Notes: generated by a model from the letters alone, not told the origin. A stretch of 64,000 nucleotides of DNA from Robinsoniella peoriensis (GCF_000797495.1 NZ_JTGN01000007.1:97485-161484); one strand, 5' to 3'; shown: positions 16,915 through 26,345, counted from the first letter of the stretch. Numbers and translations: made by a program.

Positions 16915-17985
16915 ATGACAAAAAAGGAAATGATAAAGCGGAAACAGAGAAAAGAGTTCTGGGAATTTGCGGATCTAACAGATGCAAGAGTTCTGGATTT
17001 AGCGAAAGCGGAAATAACACCCTTAAGCAAAGAAGAGGTCTTTGTCCAGGTAAAGGACTCCCAGAATTATTGGATATCCAACTACGGCAGGATGGTTAAT
17101 AATCTCAGGAAATATTTCTACATGCACAAGACAGGGAATGTCCACTATACGATTAATCTGGTTGATGAGTATGGGGAGAAGTATAAAAAAGAAACGAGTC
17201 CGGCAGAACTGGTAGCAGAACAATTCTTAGAAAGAAACAGTGAGACTACCTGGATTTGGCATATTGACGAAGATCTCAGTAATAACTATTACAAAAATTT
17301 ATTGTGGGTAAGCTGGGATGAGTACATATCATTAAATAGAGGTTATATAAAAGTGGAAGATATTGACCGGAACCAGGAGTATATCCCCTACATTACCTCA
17401 TCAAGGAATCGTGCATTTGGTATTTGGCAGGGCATAAATCACCGATGCAACAAAAAGAGCAACAGGAGGTGCTATGATGATTCAGTAATTTGTGATAGCT
17501 GGGCAAGAGATCCAGAGTTATTTATGGAGTGGTACTGGGCAAATTATTATGAATGTGAGGGTGAATCTATGGCGGTGGACAAAGATTTGCTGTGTCCGGG
17601 AAACAAGGTATATGCACCGGACAAATGTTGTATTTTGCCACAAACCCTGAATACCATGCTGTCTAACAGCAAGAAACATTATTCTTCCCGTAGAACCAGA
17701 AGAAATAATCCTGTTTTACCACTGGGAGTTAGATACAGTAGCAGCCATGAGAAGTATTATGGAGTATTTATGCCGTGTGGCGGTGAATCAATTGTGTTAG
17801 GTTACTGGGATACGCCAGAAGAAGCATTTGCTGAGTATAAAAGGCACAAGCAAGCAGACATTATTAATATGGCAGACAGGTACAAGAATAAGATACCAAA
17901 GCATGTATATGATGCCTTGCTAAAAGTGGATGTCAAACCGTTTGGCGATAATTCCTATCAAGATGATATAGTACATGCTGGTTAA
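16915..17985 (+). CDS. HNH homing-type endonuclease with NUMOD4-like and AP2-like domains
   Basis: This 356-residue protein has a NUMOD4-like DNA-binding motif (YWISNYGRMVNN, about residue 48). The HNH core follows (WIWHIDEDLSNNYYKNLLWVSW, about 112-133). The C-terminal AP2-like DNA-binding domain reads LGVRYSSSHEKYYGVF (about 264). GGAGG precedes the ATG. Such free-standing endonucleases invade phage genes and nick DNA to spread. The neighbouring 128-residue phage-like gene supports a prophage origin. Confidence 0.7.
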   Translation: MTKKEMIKRKQRKEFWEFADLTDARVLDLAKAEITPLSKEEVFVQVKDSQNYWISNYGRMVNNLRKYFYMHKTGNVHYTINLVDEYGEKYKKETSPAELVAEQFLERNSETTWIWHIDEDLSNNYYKNLLWVSWDEYISLNRGYIKVEDIDRNQEYIPYITSSRNRAFGIWQGINHRCNKKSNRRCYDDSVICDSWARDPELFMEWYWANYYECEGESMAVDKDLLCPGNKVYAPDKCCILPQTLNTMLSNSKKHYSSRRTRRNNPVLPLGVRYSSSHEKYYGVFMPCGGESIVLGYWDTPEEAFAEYKRHKQADIINMADRYKNKIPKHVYDALLKVDVKPFGDNSYQDDIVHAG

Positions 17986-18053
17986 TTACCATATATTACC
18001 ATCCACAACCGGAAGGGAGAGGGATATAATTGTCTTGAAAGGATGTGGTTGGA

Positions 18054-18419
18054 ATGTACAATATTAGTAGTTTAGAACCAGGGGAATGCTTTTACTATGT
18101 TTTTGAATACTATTATTTTCAACATCTGAGAGTGCTCAAGAAAAGAGCTGAGATGATGCGGGTAGAAATCGTTGGTTCGGATCAAGACAAAGATGATATA
18201 CGGATTATTGATTTTGATCAGTGCGTAGATTGTTTTGAAACATTGGAGGAAGCGAGAGAGGTATATGAACGAAATCTGAAAGCCAGAAAAGAAGAACTGG
18301 CTGACATTGATTTCTTATTTGATGAACTTATAAATGAAGCTGGGGAAACTACCACAGACAGAGATATTGAACTTTATAAAGAAGCATTTGAGAACTTTAA
18401 GAAAACACTGGTAAAGTAA
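18054..18419 (+). CDS. Hypothetical acidic protein
   Basis: Starting at ATG 18054 (AAAGGA 11 nt upstream) it has 121 residues with a helical acidic C-terminal half (DCFETLEEAREVYERNLKAR). The middle includes RVEIVGSDQDKDDIRIIDFD, a beta-type region. I recognise no family. It follows the HNH gene by 68 bp and could belong to the same phage-derived unit. Confidence 0.5.
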   Translation: MYNISSLEPGECFYYVFEYYYFQHLRVLKKRAEMMRVEIVGSDQDKDDIRIIDFDQCVDCFETLEEAREVYERNLKARKEELADIDFLFDELINEAGETTTDRDIELYKEAFENFKKTLVK

Positions 18420-18450
18420 AATTGACGCACTCAAATATTAAGCAAAACGA

Positions 18451-18479
18451 TTGAATCTGATTAAGTATTAGCATATAAT
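18451..18479 (+). promoter_or_regulatory. Promoter of the RNase-H-fold-like gene
   Basis: TTGAAT (18451-18456), a 17-bp spacer and TATAAT (18474-18479) lie 43 bp ahead of the next ATG. Confidence 0.7.
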
Positions 18480-18522
18480 ATATGTAGTTATGAGATTAAA
18501 ATACAATTGGAGATAAGAAAAA

Positions 18523-19158
18523 ATGGTTATTTATGCAGTTGACATTGGATCAATTAAGAAAAAAAACTTTGGTTGGTGTAGAATAGAAGGAGAGTCTATC
18601 AGATGTAATACAGATATTAATAAGCTTGTTGATACATTAGTTTGTGATTTGACAACTTCAAAAAAAGTCACCCTGGGTTTTGAATGCCCAGTTACAATTA
18701 GTATTCGAAAAGATGAAAAATTGCTTACAGCTCAAAGAGATGGAGAGAATGGAAGACCATGGAGTGCAGGAGCAGGAGCAAGTGCACTGGCAACTGGTAT
18801 GTCAGAAATTGCATGGATTTTTGAATATTTAAAAGATTCTGAGTGCAAAATAAAAGCTACCACTGATTGGAGCAGATTCAATAAAGAAGAGTTTGATTTG
18901 TTTTTATGGGAGGCTTTTATCTCTAGCCCAAATGGAAAACCAAAGAGTAGACCCAACAAAGAATCACATATGGCAGATGCAAGAGTTGCGGCACAGACAT
19001 TCTTAAAATCAATGAAGAACCTTGAAGAATGTAATGCTGTAAAGACAGAAAATACCTATTCAATTATTTCTTCTTTATTACTCTGGTCAGGATTATCTGA
19101 AGACATAAAGATACTGCATCAACCTTGTATTGTTATAAAAGCTGACAAATTAATTTAG
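18523..19158 (+). CDS. DUF429-like predicted nuclease (RNase H fold)
   Basis: This 211-residue protein opens with AVDIGSIKKKNFGWCRIE, a first beta hairpin with a leading Asp typical of RNase H-fold proteins. LGFECPVTI follows on a second strand with an acidic residue, and SHMADARVAAQTFL is a later helix with an Asp. That order fits DUF429-like predicted nucleases, although similarity is weak by eye. GGAGA precedes the ATG. It has its own promoter and is followed by a membrane-protein gene, a pairing that could be a small defence or toxin unit, which is only a guess. Confidence 0.45.
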   Translation: MVIYAVDIGSIKKKNFGWCRIEGESIRCNTDINKLVDTLVCDLTTSKKVTLGFECPVTISIRKDEKLLTAQRDGENGRPWSAGAGASALATGMSEIAWIFEYLKDSECKIKATTDWSRFNKEEFDLFLWEAFISSPNGKPKSRPNKESHMADARVAAQTFLKSMKNLEECNAVKTENTYSIISSLLLWSGLSEDIKILHQPCIVIKADKLI

Positions 19159-19209
19159 TTGAACCATAATATTGGAGATAGGGGGATAGTATTTTGGAAG
19201 GAGAATGTG

Positions 19210-19515
19210 ATGGATAAATTTGAACTATCCTTATTATTTTATCTAATTGGTGTACCATTGATTGCATCATTTGGAATGCTCCATGTAAAACCCAAATGTA
19301 TTAAATATTCTCCTCTTATTAGTATTGTTCTTAGCAATATATTACTTTTTATTGGGAGTAGTTTTTTGCTGTCTGATATTTTGACAAATAATTATGACCA
19401 TACGACTATATTTGCCCTCTATGTGCTAATTCCTGGGCAGGCTCTTTTCAGTATTATCATTGCAATAATTGTTTGGACTATATACTACATCAAAAAGAAA
19501 ATCAAACATGAGTAA
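19210..19515 (+). CDS. Three-pass membrane protein
   Basis: I place the start at ATG 19210 behind GGAAGGAG, giving 101 residues. Three membrane helices (about 8-24, 35-54, 68-92) are followed by a short basic tail (KKKIKHE). It is 51 bp downstream of the DUF429-like gene and probably cotranscribed. The function is unknown. Confidence 0.5.
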   Translation: MDKFELSLLFYLIGVPLIASFGMLHVKPKCIKYSPLISIVLSNILLFIGSSFLLSDILTNNYDHTTIFALYVLIPGQALFSIIIAIIVWTIYYIKKKIKHE

Positions 19516-20480
19516 TTTACCCTCCCCAATTCTCTTTTATTTTATATTAGGGAATAGGGTGGTTGAAAAATCTCTCGTGTTCGATAATATATGATTAGAT
19601 ACAAGGTTTACTATATATTACACTACTATAAATTATAGCATTATTTTCATTGTGCACTTTGTATAGCCGATTTCACCATGTAAATACTAACTAAAAAAAT
19701 ATCTGCCGAACTTATTATCGAAAAAACTTGGCATTCTTTTGTGCAATATTACTATAAATATAACTATAAGTATATATGTTACTGATTATTAGAATATATA
19801 TGAAAAAACTTTGTGTTTACAAGCAATTTTTTGCAACAATAATTATAACTGTGAGTAGAGTAAGTAGTGTTTATTTTTATTGAAAGGTATTCCATATAGC
19901 AAGAATTTGTGGTAAAATGGAATACGAAAGTGTTCGAGGGGAAATGAGACAATACTTAGATAAAGACTTTTATAAAAGTTGTTTATAAAACTATTTCACA
20001 AAACTACTTTACATAATCCACACCCCATAATCAGTCCACAATTCCAACAGAATAGACTTAATAAAAACGGTTTATTAATATACCATATCCATCATCAATA
20101 CTTATATGCCCTATCTTATTCTACACCAATCCGTAAACTTTAGCTCATTTTTGAGCAGAAGATAAGCGAGCAGGAGTAGGTATCTCTCAATTAATTTTCC
20201 AACTTGGAATATCGCATAACAGTTAAATCAGATAATCACCCAGACCAGAGAAATAGTGCAGCATAGTACCGGATTTACATTTTCGTATCACCGGATTACA
20301 AATTGTCCAGGAAAAGCAACCATCTCAACAAAGAAAATTTATAGCTGTTATTCATTGGATGTCCAGTAAAACACAACAGAGATTTCCAAATCAGAAAAGA
20401 AAGATAGCACACTGTAGATTCTGCCAACAAATAATACTCTGTAATCTTTTCTGATACAGGAGATTGAGCGTAAGCGAAGA

Positions 20481-20515
20481 AAATACTTTTATGAACGTAG
20501 TGAATAAAAGTATTT
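20481..20515. repeat. Perfect 12-bp inverted repeat
   Basis: AAATACTTTTAT (20481-20492) and ATAAAAGTATTT (20504-20515) flank an 11-nt loop GAACGTAGTGA. No gene ends nearby, so a terminator for an unseen RNA or an element end is possible. Confidence 0.55.
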
Positions 20516-20742
20516 AGTCTGTTTAATTATATATGTCTGTTTAAATAAGGAATGTCCATATGTCGACGCTGAGCGTCCCTGTGATTGATGTTTTTTACCT
20601 AAACAGAGGGACACCTAAACGTCCCTGTGATTTAAATAATACAGTATAATCTAACATTTTTCACTGTGTATTTTTGCACAATGAGATTTCACCCAAATTA
20701 GCCAAATATAAGTCGAAGCCACAATTCAATAGAACTGACTTC

Positions 20743-20758
20743 GTGGAAAATTTTCCAC
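20743..20758. repeat. GTGGAAAATTTTCCAC palindrome
   Basis: Perfect 16-bp palindrome of the dispersed family, first copy in the window. Confidence 0.8.
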
Positions 20759-20802
20759 AATGTTAATAATGATACGCTGATAATGTTGTGCATACACCGA
20801 CT

Positions 20803-20816
20803 TGCAAAATTTTGCA
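20803..20816. repeat. TGCAAAATTTTGCA palindrome
   Basis: Variant with 14 symmetric bases, 60 bp after the first copy. Confidence 0.6.
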
Positions 20817-21020
20817 TATCGGGGGAGTCAAGAGATGGTAGTAGCAAGCAATTCATTTACATATATTCAATAAGTTAGGATTGATATTTAGAAAAATTTG
20901 GGATATAATTAATTATCTTTTTACTGTAAATAAACATGTGTAATGATAGTTCCTTTTAGAGTGGCTGTATATTGAAGTGGCTTGAAAGACTAAATTGTAT
21001 TGAATAAAGGGGAGGTAGAA

Positions 21021-22007
21021 GTGGATTTAAACAAAATGAAATCTTTATCATATGATGAGTTGCGTGCCGAATATAGAAAATTTTTACATAGCCAGGATAT
21101 TTCAGAAAAAACAATCAATACCGCTTATGCGGACACTTTTTACATTTGGAGGAAGGAAAGTAAAGATCTGTTCTGGAACAGGGTGACTGCTACTGATTTT
21201 GAAAATGTGGCAAAAGAGACATTAATCAAGGCTCTTTCTGAGAACTCGACCGGTAATGTTAAATCAAACGTTAATAGTTACTTGTCTCATCTGAGAAGGT
21301 TCCGTTTATTCTTAGATTCTGATGAAACTGCTGAGCCACCAACGCCCAAGCGAGAGAATACTGCTATTCGCACATGTACTCGGAAGAAGAAAATGGATGT
21401 TGAAGTTCCTGATCCATCAATAGAGCAGGTTGAGTGTTATCTTGTTAAGTGGGATAGCCTGGAAAACTATCACTTGCAGGAGGACGCACTTAATAAACTG
21501 TTCTCTGATTTATGCCCGAAAAATGTAGATGTTATTGATGTGCTTTTAAAGGCATCAACGCTTAATGATTTTTATAGTACGAAAATTTTCTCAATCTATC
21601 CAGTAGCTAAGCACATTTGCACCCTGGATATTGATTTAAGACTTAAGGCTGGAGATGTGACTCTGGTAAGAGATATCCAGTATGTAACTATCGGTAATAC
21701 AGAGAAGAATTTTTACTCTTTTGCCTCAAAATATTGTAGCCATCACAATCCTCTCGACTATCCCATTTATGATAGTTATGTGGATGAGGTACTTCGTTAT
21801 TTTAGAAATCGGGATGGATTCTCAGATTTTCAGGATGGTGACTTAAAGGACTATATTAAATTCAAAGGTATTCTGATTGATTTTCGTGCTTTCTATAGAT
21901 TAGACAAATATAACCTGAAACAAATCGACCAGTTTGTTTGGTTGCTAGGGAAGGATTACTTCCCTAAGAATTATGAAATAAAAAAGAGAGGGGATAAGCA
22001 GTTATGA
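21021..22007 (+). CDS. Unknown protein with an integrase-SAM-like N-terminus, partner of a PD-(D/E)XK nuclease
   Basis: The start is GTG 21021 behind GGGGAGG, giving 328 residues. The N-terminal ~100 residues (DELRAEYRKFLHSQDISEKT, then TINTAYADTFYIWRK and SNVNSYLSHLRRFRLFL) resemble the core-binding SAM-like domain of tyrosine recombinases. No catalytic recombinase domain follows. The C-terminal part has FASKYCSHHNPLDYPIYDSY, a motif seen in uncharacterised proteins beside nucleases. It overlaps the nuclease gene by 4 bp (ATGA), so the two are translationally coupled. A defence role is inferred. Confidence 0.5.
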   Translation: MDLNKMKSLSYDELRAEYRKFLHSQDISEKTINTAYADTFYIWRKESKDLFWNRVTATDFENVAKETLIKALSENSTGNVKSNVNSYLSHLRRFRLFLDSDETAEPPTPKRENTAIRTCTRKKKMDVEVPDPSIEQVECYLVKWDSLENYHLQEDALNKLFSDLCPKNVDVIDVLLKASTLNDFYSTKIFSIYPVAKHICTLDIDLRLKAGDVTLVRDIQYVTIGNTEKNFYSFASKYCSHHNPLDYPIYDSYVDEVLRYFRNRDGFSDFQDGDLKDYIKFKGILIDFRAFYRLDKYNLKQIDQFVWLLGKDYFPKNYEIKKRGDKQL

Positions 22008-23017
22008 AGATTCATTATTTCCAGAGATACCATGCGAAAGAAAATGTTGCAACAGCAAATACGATGCTGCTGTTATCTCGTTTATATCAATATTCTTCTG
22101 ATAAGTTTTTTCGGCTTTTGAAAACGGAATTCTTCTCTGATTCCTTTGAACCTGAAATTGCATTTAACCTACAAGAGAAAAGTGTTGATAGTATACCTGA
22201 TGCAACCATTACTCAGGAGAGTTTCAAGATTGTAGTTGAAACAAAAATGTCTGACTTGTTCGATTCTAATCAGCTTATGAGGCATCTGAGCTCCTTTGGA
22301 GGGGAAAAGTATAAGGTAATGATTACGCTAGCACCAGCACTGATGAAAAATGACAAAAAAGTGACCTTTGAAAAGCAACTCAAAGAATTTAATGCTAAAC
22401 AAGACCATCCAGTCATCCACATAAACACTACCTTTGAAGGTATAGCAAATGCCATTCAAGAAGTTATCGATGATAAGGATTATAACATGCAAGAAGTACT
22501 TGATGACTACCTAAATTATTGCTATAACGATGCGCTTATTGCAATAGCTGATTCATGGAAATTCATGAGAATGCAGCTTGCAAGTAAAACACTTGATTTT
22601 AATTTTAAAGAAGATGTTTATTACGATAAAGCTGAGCATGGTTTTAGAGCACATGATTATTTGGGCTTATATAAAGATAAGAGTGTACGTGCAGTTGGTA
22701 AAGTCTGTGCTCGAATTACAGCAATTGAAAACGGAAACGGTATACAATATGACGCTGAATTTGGAGAGTTGACTGATGAAAGAAAAGAAAAAATTCTCAA
22801 GGCTATCGTAGATGGTGATAAGTATGGTTATGATTTAAAAACGATTAAGCAACGGTATTTTTTTGTGGAAAAATTCTACTTGACGGATTTTAAGAAGATA
22901 ACACCGAACGCACCTATGGGAACTCGTATATTTGATTTGACAAAAGTTCTTAATACAGATAAGCTATCCGAAACACAGGAAATTGCAGAACAGCTTGCTA
23001 CAAAGACATGGAATTAG
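22004..23017 (+). CDS. PD-(D/E)XK family nuclease
   Basis: This 337-residue protein carries the core PD66-x12-VE79TK81 (SIPDATI, then IVVETKM), with a preceding acidic residue at Glu51. This is the PD-(D/E)XK signature of restriction-type nucleases. The middle (YKVMITLAPALM, then HPVIHINTTFEGIANAI) continues the alpha/beta fold. A C-terminal domain (~180-337) is of unknown type. It is coupled to the upstream gene by ATGA. No methyltransferase is nearby, so a classical restriction-modification system is unlikely. An abortive or nucleic-acid-targeting defence unit is a reasonable inference. Confidence 0.65.
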   Translation: MKIHYFQRYHAKENVATANTMLLLSRLYQYSSDKFFRLLKTEFFSDSFEPEIAFNLQEKSVDSIPDATITQESFKIVVETKMSDLFDSNQLMRHLSSFGGEKYKVMITLAPALMKNDKKVTFEKQLKEFNAKQDHPVIHINTTFEGIANAIQEVIDDKDYNMQEVLDDYLNYCYNDALIAIADSWKFMRMQLASKTLDFNFKEDVYYDKAEHGFRAHDYLGLYKDKSVRAVGKVCARITAIENGNGIQYDAEFGELTDERKEKILKAIVDGDKYGYDLKTIKQRYFFVEKFYLTDFKKITPNAPMGTRIFDLTKVLNTDKLSETQEIAEQLATKTWN

Positions 23018-23031
23018 TGAAAAGGTATTAT

Positions 23032-23178
23032 ATGGATTTAATGAGTTCGGTATTGGATGAACTCTCTCCTTTTGACGAGGCAGAACATAAGAAAAATCAT
23101 CTGTTTGATGAAACCAAATTGTTGTTGAAATTATTCATCAATGGATTATATGACATCAATGAAGTACTGGGAAAATAA
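23032..23178 (+). CDS. 48-residue acidic protein, third gene of the nuclease unit
   Basis: The ORF begins ATG 23032, 14 bp after the nuclease stop, behind AAAAGG, and ends TAA 23178. The product is helical and acidic (MDLMSSVLDELSPFDEAEHK). Its position and direction suggest cotranscription with the nuclease gene, perhaps as a small regulator or inhibitor. No family is recognised. Confidence 0.4.
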   Translation: MDLMSSVLDELSPFDEAEHKKNHLFDETKLLLKLFINGLYDINEVLGK

Positions 23179-23714
23179 CCTTACAAAGTTGTCTAAAAAA
23201 GTGTTGACTGTCCATACTTTAATTGTGAAGGAGATCCATGGCAGTGGGAGGGGATTTATCCCCGAGCGCTAAACTAATACTTATTTATAAGTATTAGTTA
23301 TCTATATCTATTAATTAAGTCTATATCTATTCTGTACACTTGGAAGGGGTATACCCCTGTTTGTGTTCTAAACATGTGATTCAAAAACAGGACTTTACCC
23401 CTGCGAAGTGTACTGTCGTGATTAGTGTACTGCAATAGATTTTACAGTTTCCCATCGGGGACACTGTAGATTCTGCCATGATACATCACAGTCAGCATTT
23501 ATAGTTGCTGAATATTCCAACGTTAACATTATAATTCTAAGATTTATGTATGTACCTTGTATTTTTATCATTGGCAAGTATGAAATATTCTGTTCTTATG
23601 TTGTTATAATGATTTCTGGCTACAATGGGTATTCTAATGTGCTGCTACATTCTTTTATAATATTTCTATTTGGTGGAATCCTAGTAACATGTAATTGATT
23701 TCCAACACGATATG
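23179..23714. other. Intergenic region with hairpin and repeat copies
   Basis: No supported gene. It has a perfect hairpin CTAATACTTAT/ATAAGTATTAG at 23274-23297, the second copy of CACTGTAGATTCTGCCA at 23462-23478, and the first, slightly divergent copy of the bipartite repeat (core 23590-23609). Confidence 0.5.
23590..23609 (+). repeat. Bipartite element, copy 1 (divergent)
   Basis: The core CTGTTCTTATGTTGTTATAA differs by one base from the consensus CTGTGCTTATGTTGTTATAA. A TTTTATC box ends about 23 nt upstream. See the four other copies at 25283, 25962, 26346 and 26542. Confidence 0.7.
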
Positions 23715-24044
23715 TTATCGTTCTACAACAATTGTCAACATAACTAAATCTTCGTTACCAGTATTGATAATGCTATGATCAGATCCTTTTTGGCAAATGT
23801 GACAGACTCCAGACATAAGAATTTCTTCTTTGCCATCACAGATAGCTTTTCCAGTACCGGATAAAATATAGTTAATATCATCACTTGTTTGATGGCTATG
23901 TATGCCAATGGAACCTCCAGCATGGATACGGCATGGTATAATTTTCCCATTTTCGCTCATAAACATCTTAGCTGACATTTCCCCCTTACCACCATTCATT
24001 CCAGTTATTTTACGTTCTGCAATTTCATTAAAATTAATAAACAT
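23715..24044 (-). CDS. Small cupin-domain protein (copy 2)
   Basis: This 109-residue protein is nearly identical to the cupin at 7053-7382. It has the same metal-binding motifs (GSIGIHSHQTSDDINYILSG, then GSDHSIINTGNEDL). I start it at ATG 24044, where GGAGGT lies upstream as in copy 1, and not at the distant in-frame ATG. Homology extends into the upstream leader but not to the lipoprotein gene of copy 1. This indicates segmental duplication of the cupin gene alone. Confidence 0.7.
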   Translation of the reverse strand: MFINFNEIAERKITGMNGGKGEMSAKMFMSENGKIIPCRIHAGGSIGIHSHQTSDDINYILSGTGKAICDGKEEILMSGVCHICQKGSDHSIINTGNEDLVMLTIVVER

Positions 24045-24326
24045 GTTCTGACCTCCATAATCCATATTTAGGTTTATTAGTTTTACTACTATGGCATAAG
24101 TATTTGCCCCATACCTTTTCATTGATTTTGTGACATTTTTTGATCATAAAAGACACTTTGGCATGATTAAGTCATGTTTTTGGAATACCACTTTAAGATT
24201 TCCATGTGCAAAAACTCATGTGAAGTGTACTGATGTGGCAAGAAAAACCTAAGTAAAATCAGTATCGCCCGATTTGGCGACAGAGCTTTAAGGATTAATA
24301 TATCATCGAGGATTCTATTTAAATTT

Positions 24327-24566
24327 TTATTTAGCTTTATGAGCTGTGATAATAGTATAGCTATGGGCATTTACAGTTATTTCACAATTGTTTATAGCAA
24401 TATACCAGTTCTTCCCTTTTCTTTTGATAATGGCATATTTGTCCAATATACCCATTCTACACCATTGCACGACATCACTAACTTCAAGTGACAAATTCCT
24501 TTTTATACGTTCTAACCCCATTTCTGTGGTATGTAGTTTGTCAATATTCTCAATCAATTCATTCAT
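24327..24566 (-). CDS. DUF3781 family protein
   Basis: This 79-residue protein matches the DUF3781 pattern: LHTTEMGLERIKRNL at the start, DVVQWCRMGILDKYAIIKRK in the middle and a beta-rich end GKNWYIAINNCEITVNAHSY with ITAHK. It is a cytoplasmic protein of unknown function, common as a single gene in Clostridia accessory DNA. It is flanked by long gene-free stretches. Confidence 0.65.
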   Translation of the reverse strand: MNELIENIDKLHTTEMGLERIKRNLSLEVSDVVQWCRMGILDKYAIIKRKGKNWYIAINNCEITVNAHSYTIITAHKAK

Positions 24567-24677
24567 TATCTGTCCTCACAAAATTCGTAGTTAATCTAAA
24601 TATAACATATAGAAGTGTAAGAAGCCACTGTAAAATGGTACTTAAGCGTAAATCACCGGGAGTATCACATGAACATT

Positions 24678-24763
24678 GTGCAAACTTTTGCACGATGTCA
24701 AACTCTACCCTGTGCAAAATTTTGCACACCCCCCCAAACTTAACCCTGTGGAAATATTTCCAC
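24678..24763. repeat. Cluster of three palindromes
   Basis: GTGCAAACTTTTGCAC (24678-24693), GTGCAAAATTTTGCAC (24712-24727) and GTGGAAATATTTCCAC (24748-24763) are spaced 34 and 36 bp apart, near three helical turns. Confidence 0.75.
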
Positions 24764-24951
24764 ACCCCCATATTATAAAATCTTAAAGGTAACATCATAA
24801 AAGTTATCAGTATTCTGTCTGCGATTGTTATTATGGACTTGTTACCTTCTAACTTGATGGGCGATCAAAGAAGTATTACAGAATAACGATTTAATAATAA
24901 ATCAGTTTGAATGGGACATAATGTCCCCTACACAATAAGAAAAGAAGTTAT

Positions 24952-24975
24952 GGTGGTGGAAAATTTTCCACCACC
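24952..24975. repeat. Extended palindrome, 24 bp
   Basis: The GTGGAAAATTTTCCAC core (24956-24971) is extended on both sides by GGTG/CACC to a perfect 24-bp palindrome. Confidence 0.8.
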
Positions 24976-25282
24976 GATGAATATAGGGAAGTTCAGCCAA
25001 TGGACATCCTTAGATTATGATCAAGAAAGGTATCATGTAGATTCAGTGTAACTTCAAACTATGGGGTTCCAAAATGCCACCTCATCAATAGCAGCAAAGG
25101 ATAAGGATGCAGTCCGTATGTAGGATTCCATTATTTAATTAGCTGACCCGGCAAATCGCCAGTACAGATCAACCATGCCCCATTTTGCGACTTCACTTCA
25201 AAGGGATATTGTATTAATTATATATGATTTCAAAACTTATATTCATATCCGATACTTTTATCAAAGAAGTACATAGAATTTT

Positions 25283-25302
25283 CTGTGCTTATGTTGTTAT
25301 AA
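25283..25302 (+). repeat. Bipartite element, copy 2
   Basis: Exact core CTGTGCTTATGTTGTTATAA, with a TTTTATC box ending about 23 nt upstream, followed by AGGATTACTGGC. Confidence 0.75.
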
Positions 25303-25410
25303 GGATTACTGGCTAGAAAGGGCATTGTGGTGGCTTCAAAGGGGAGTAATTTGTTTATGATGTGGCAGCCAATGAAACGGTGATTTCAGAGTGATCGTTC
25401 AGGACGATAA

Positions 25411-25431
25411 CAATTGTTGTGCATCAGGCGC
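25411..25431. repeat. GTTGTGC/GCACAAC hairpin
   Basis: A 7-bp perfect stem encloses the loop ATCAGGC in a GC-richer island of the gene-free region. Confidence 0.5.
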
Positions 25432-25542
25432 ACAACCTCTTTATCAGGTAAAGACGTTCTGATCTATTTCATACCTGACAAATTGTCGGACATGCAGCAG
25501 GATTTGTCAACGTGCCGTTCTGAACGACACGTCTGAAGATCA

Positions 25543-25790
25543 ACGTATGGGCGAGAGCCAGACGTGCTTATGACATTGCCATGTACCAAATCAATATCAA
25601 CGTAGTGACGAGATTACCACGTTGGAATTACCTCAAAATCTCAACTATGTGAAACAGTATTTTACCTGGTATGTAATAAAGGTCGGGAGCATCAACGTGT
25701 GGGCGAGAGCCACGCGTCTGAAGAACAACGTGCTTACCAGACGGGCACGTTGGAATTACTTCAAAATCTGGTCTATGCGAAGCAGTCTGT
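25543..25790. repeat. Imperfect tandem repeats with conserved GCGAGAG-loop hairpins
   Basis: Two hairpins share the loop GCGAGAG. At 25543-25565, ACGTATGG faces CCAGACGT. At 25695-25717, ACGTGTGG pairs fully with CCACGCGT (one G-U pair). CACGTTGGAATTAC recurs at 25618-25631 and 25746-25759, followed in both by TCAAAATCT. Stem differences that preserve pairing in the second hairpin suggest RNA structure. Confidence 0.5.
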
Positions 25791-25961
25791 CACCCAGATT
25801 AACCCTTGACCAAAACTTGTCAAGGGTCTATACGAACAATCTAGCACATTTGAATGGTGCCTTTCGGGATAAGCACGTTGGAAAAATCTGTTATAGTTAA
25901 TTAGAATTTACAGAACATGTTGTTAAGGTGATATCTTTTACATTGAATACAATCAAATATT

Positions 25962-25981
25962 CTGTGCTTATGTTGTTATAA
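25962..25981 (+). repeat. Bipartite element, copy 3
   Basis: Exact core CTGTGCTTATGTTGTTATAA. The box ATATCTTTTACATT ends at 25944, exactly 17 nt before the core, followed by AGGATAGC. Confidence 0.75.
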
Positions 25982-26345
25982 GGATAGCAGAGTAAAGAGG
26001 GCATGTGATGTGCCTGAGTGTAGGGCTGTATGGGGAATCATGTACTGATGCCGGTTGTAACTCGTGTTACAGCAAATATGTAAAACAATATGTTTTGAAA
26101 AAGTCTGAATTAGACTTATTCGGAATTGATGACTAGCCATTATTTGTAGCAAAGGATATTGGAGAAAAATAAAAACTCACCCAATGAGTACGGGTCAGTT
26201 ATAAATTACAAAGAATTAGCAAAGAGGTGGAAACCATTATCTGACGTGGCAGAGACACCAGATTACAAGATGAGCTAAAGTTAATTTGATTTTTAAAGGA
26301 ATGGGTGTTAGGCTATATCTTTTACCTTGAATGCAATTAGATATT

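Larger units (their letters stand above)
19516..20999. other. Long gene-free, repeat-bearing region
   Basis: About 1.5 kb of AT-rich DNA without a supportable ORF. It holds a perfect 12-bp hairpin AAATACTTTTAT/ATAAAAGTATTT at 20481-20515 and a direct repeat CGTCCCTGTGATT at 20574-20586 and 20620-20632. CACTGTAGATTCTGCCA at 20410-20426 recurs at 23462-23478. Two palindromes lie at 20743-20758 and 20803-20816. It may contain untranslated RNAs or relics. Confidence 0.5.

Noticed and set aside
21021..22007. Tyrosine integrase of the element
   Set aside because: Only a SAM-like N-terminal part is visible. The R...HxxR...Y catalytic set is absent, and the gene is coupled to a nuclease gene.
25622..25900. 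92-residue open frame in the GC-rich repeat region
   Set aside because: It has no ribosome binding site, runs through the tandem hairpin repeats, and its translation shows repeat-derived motifs only. I treat the region as noncoding.
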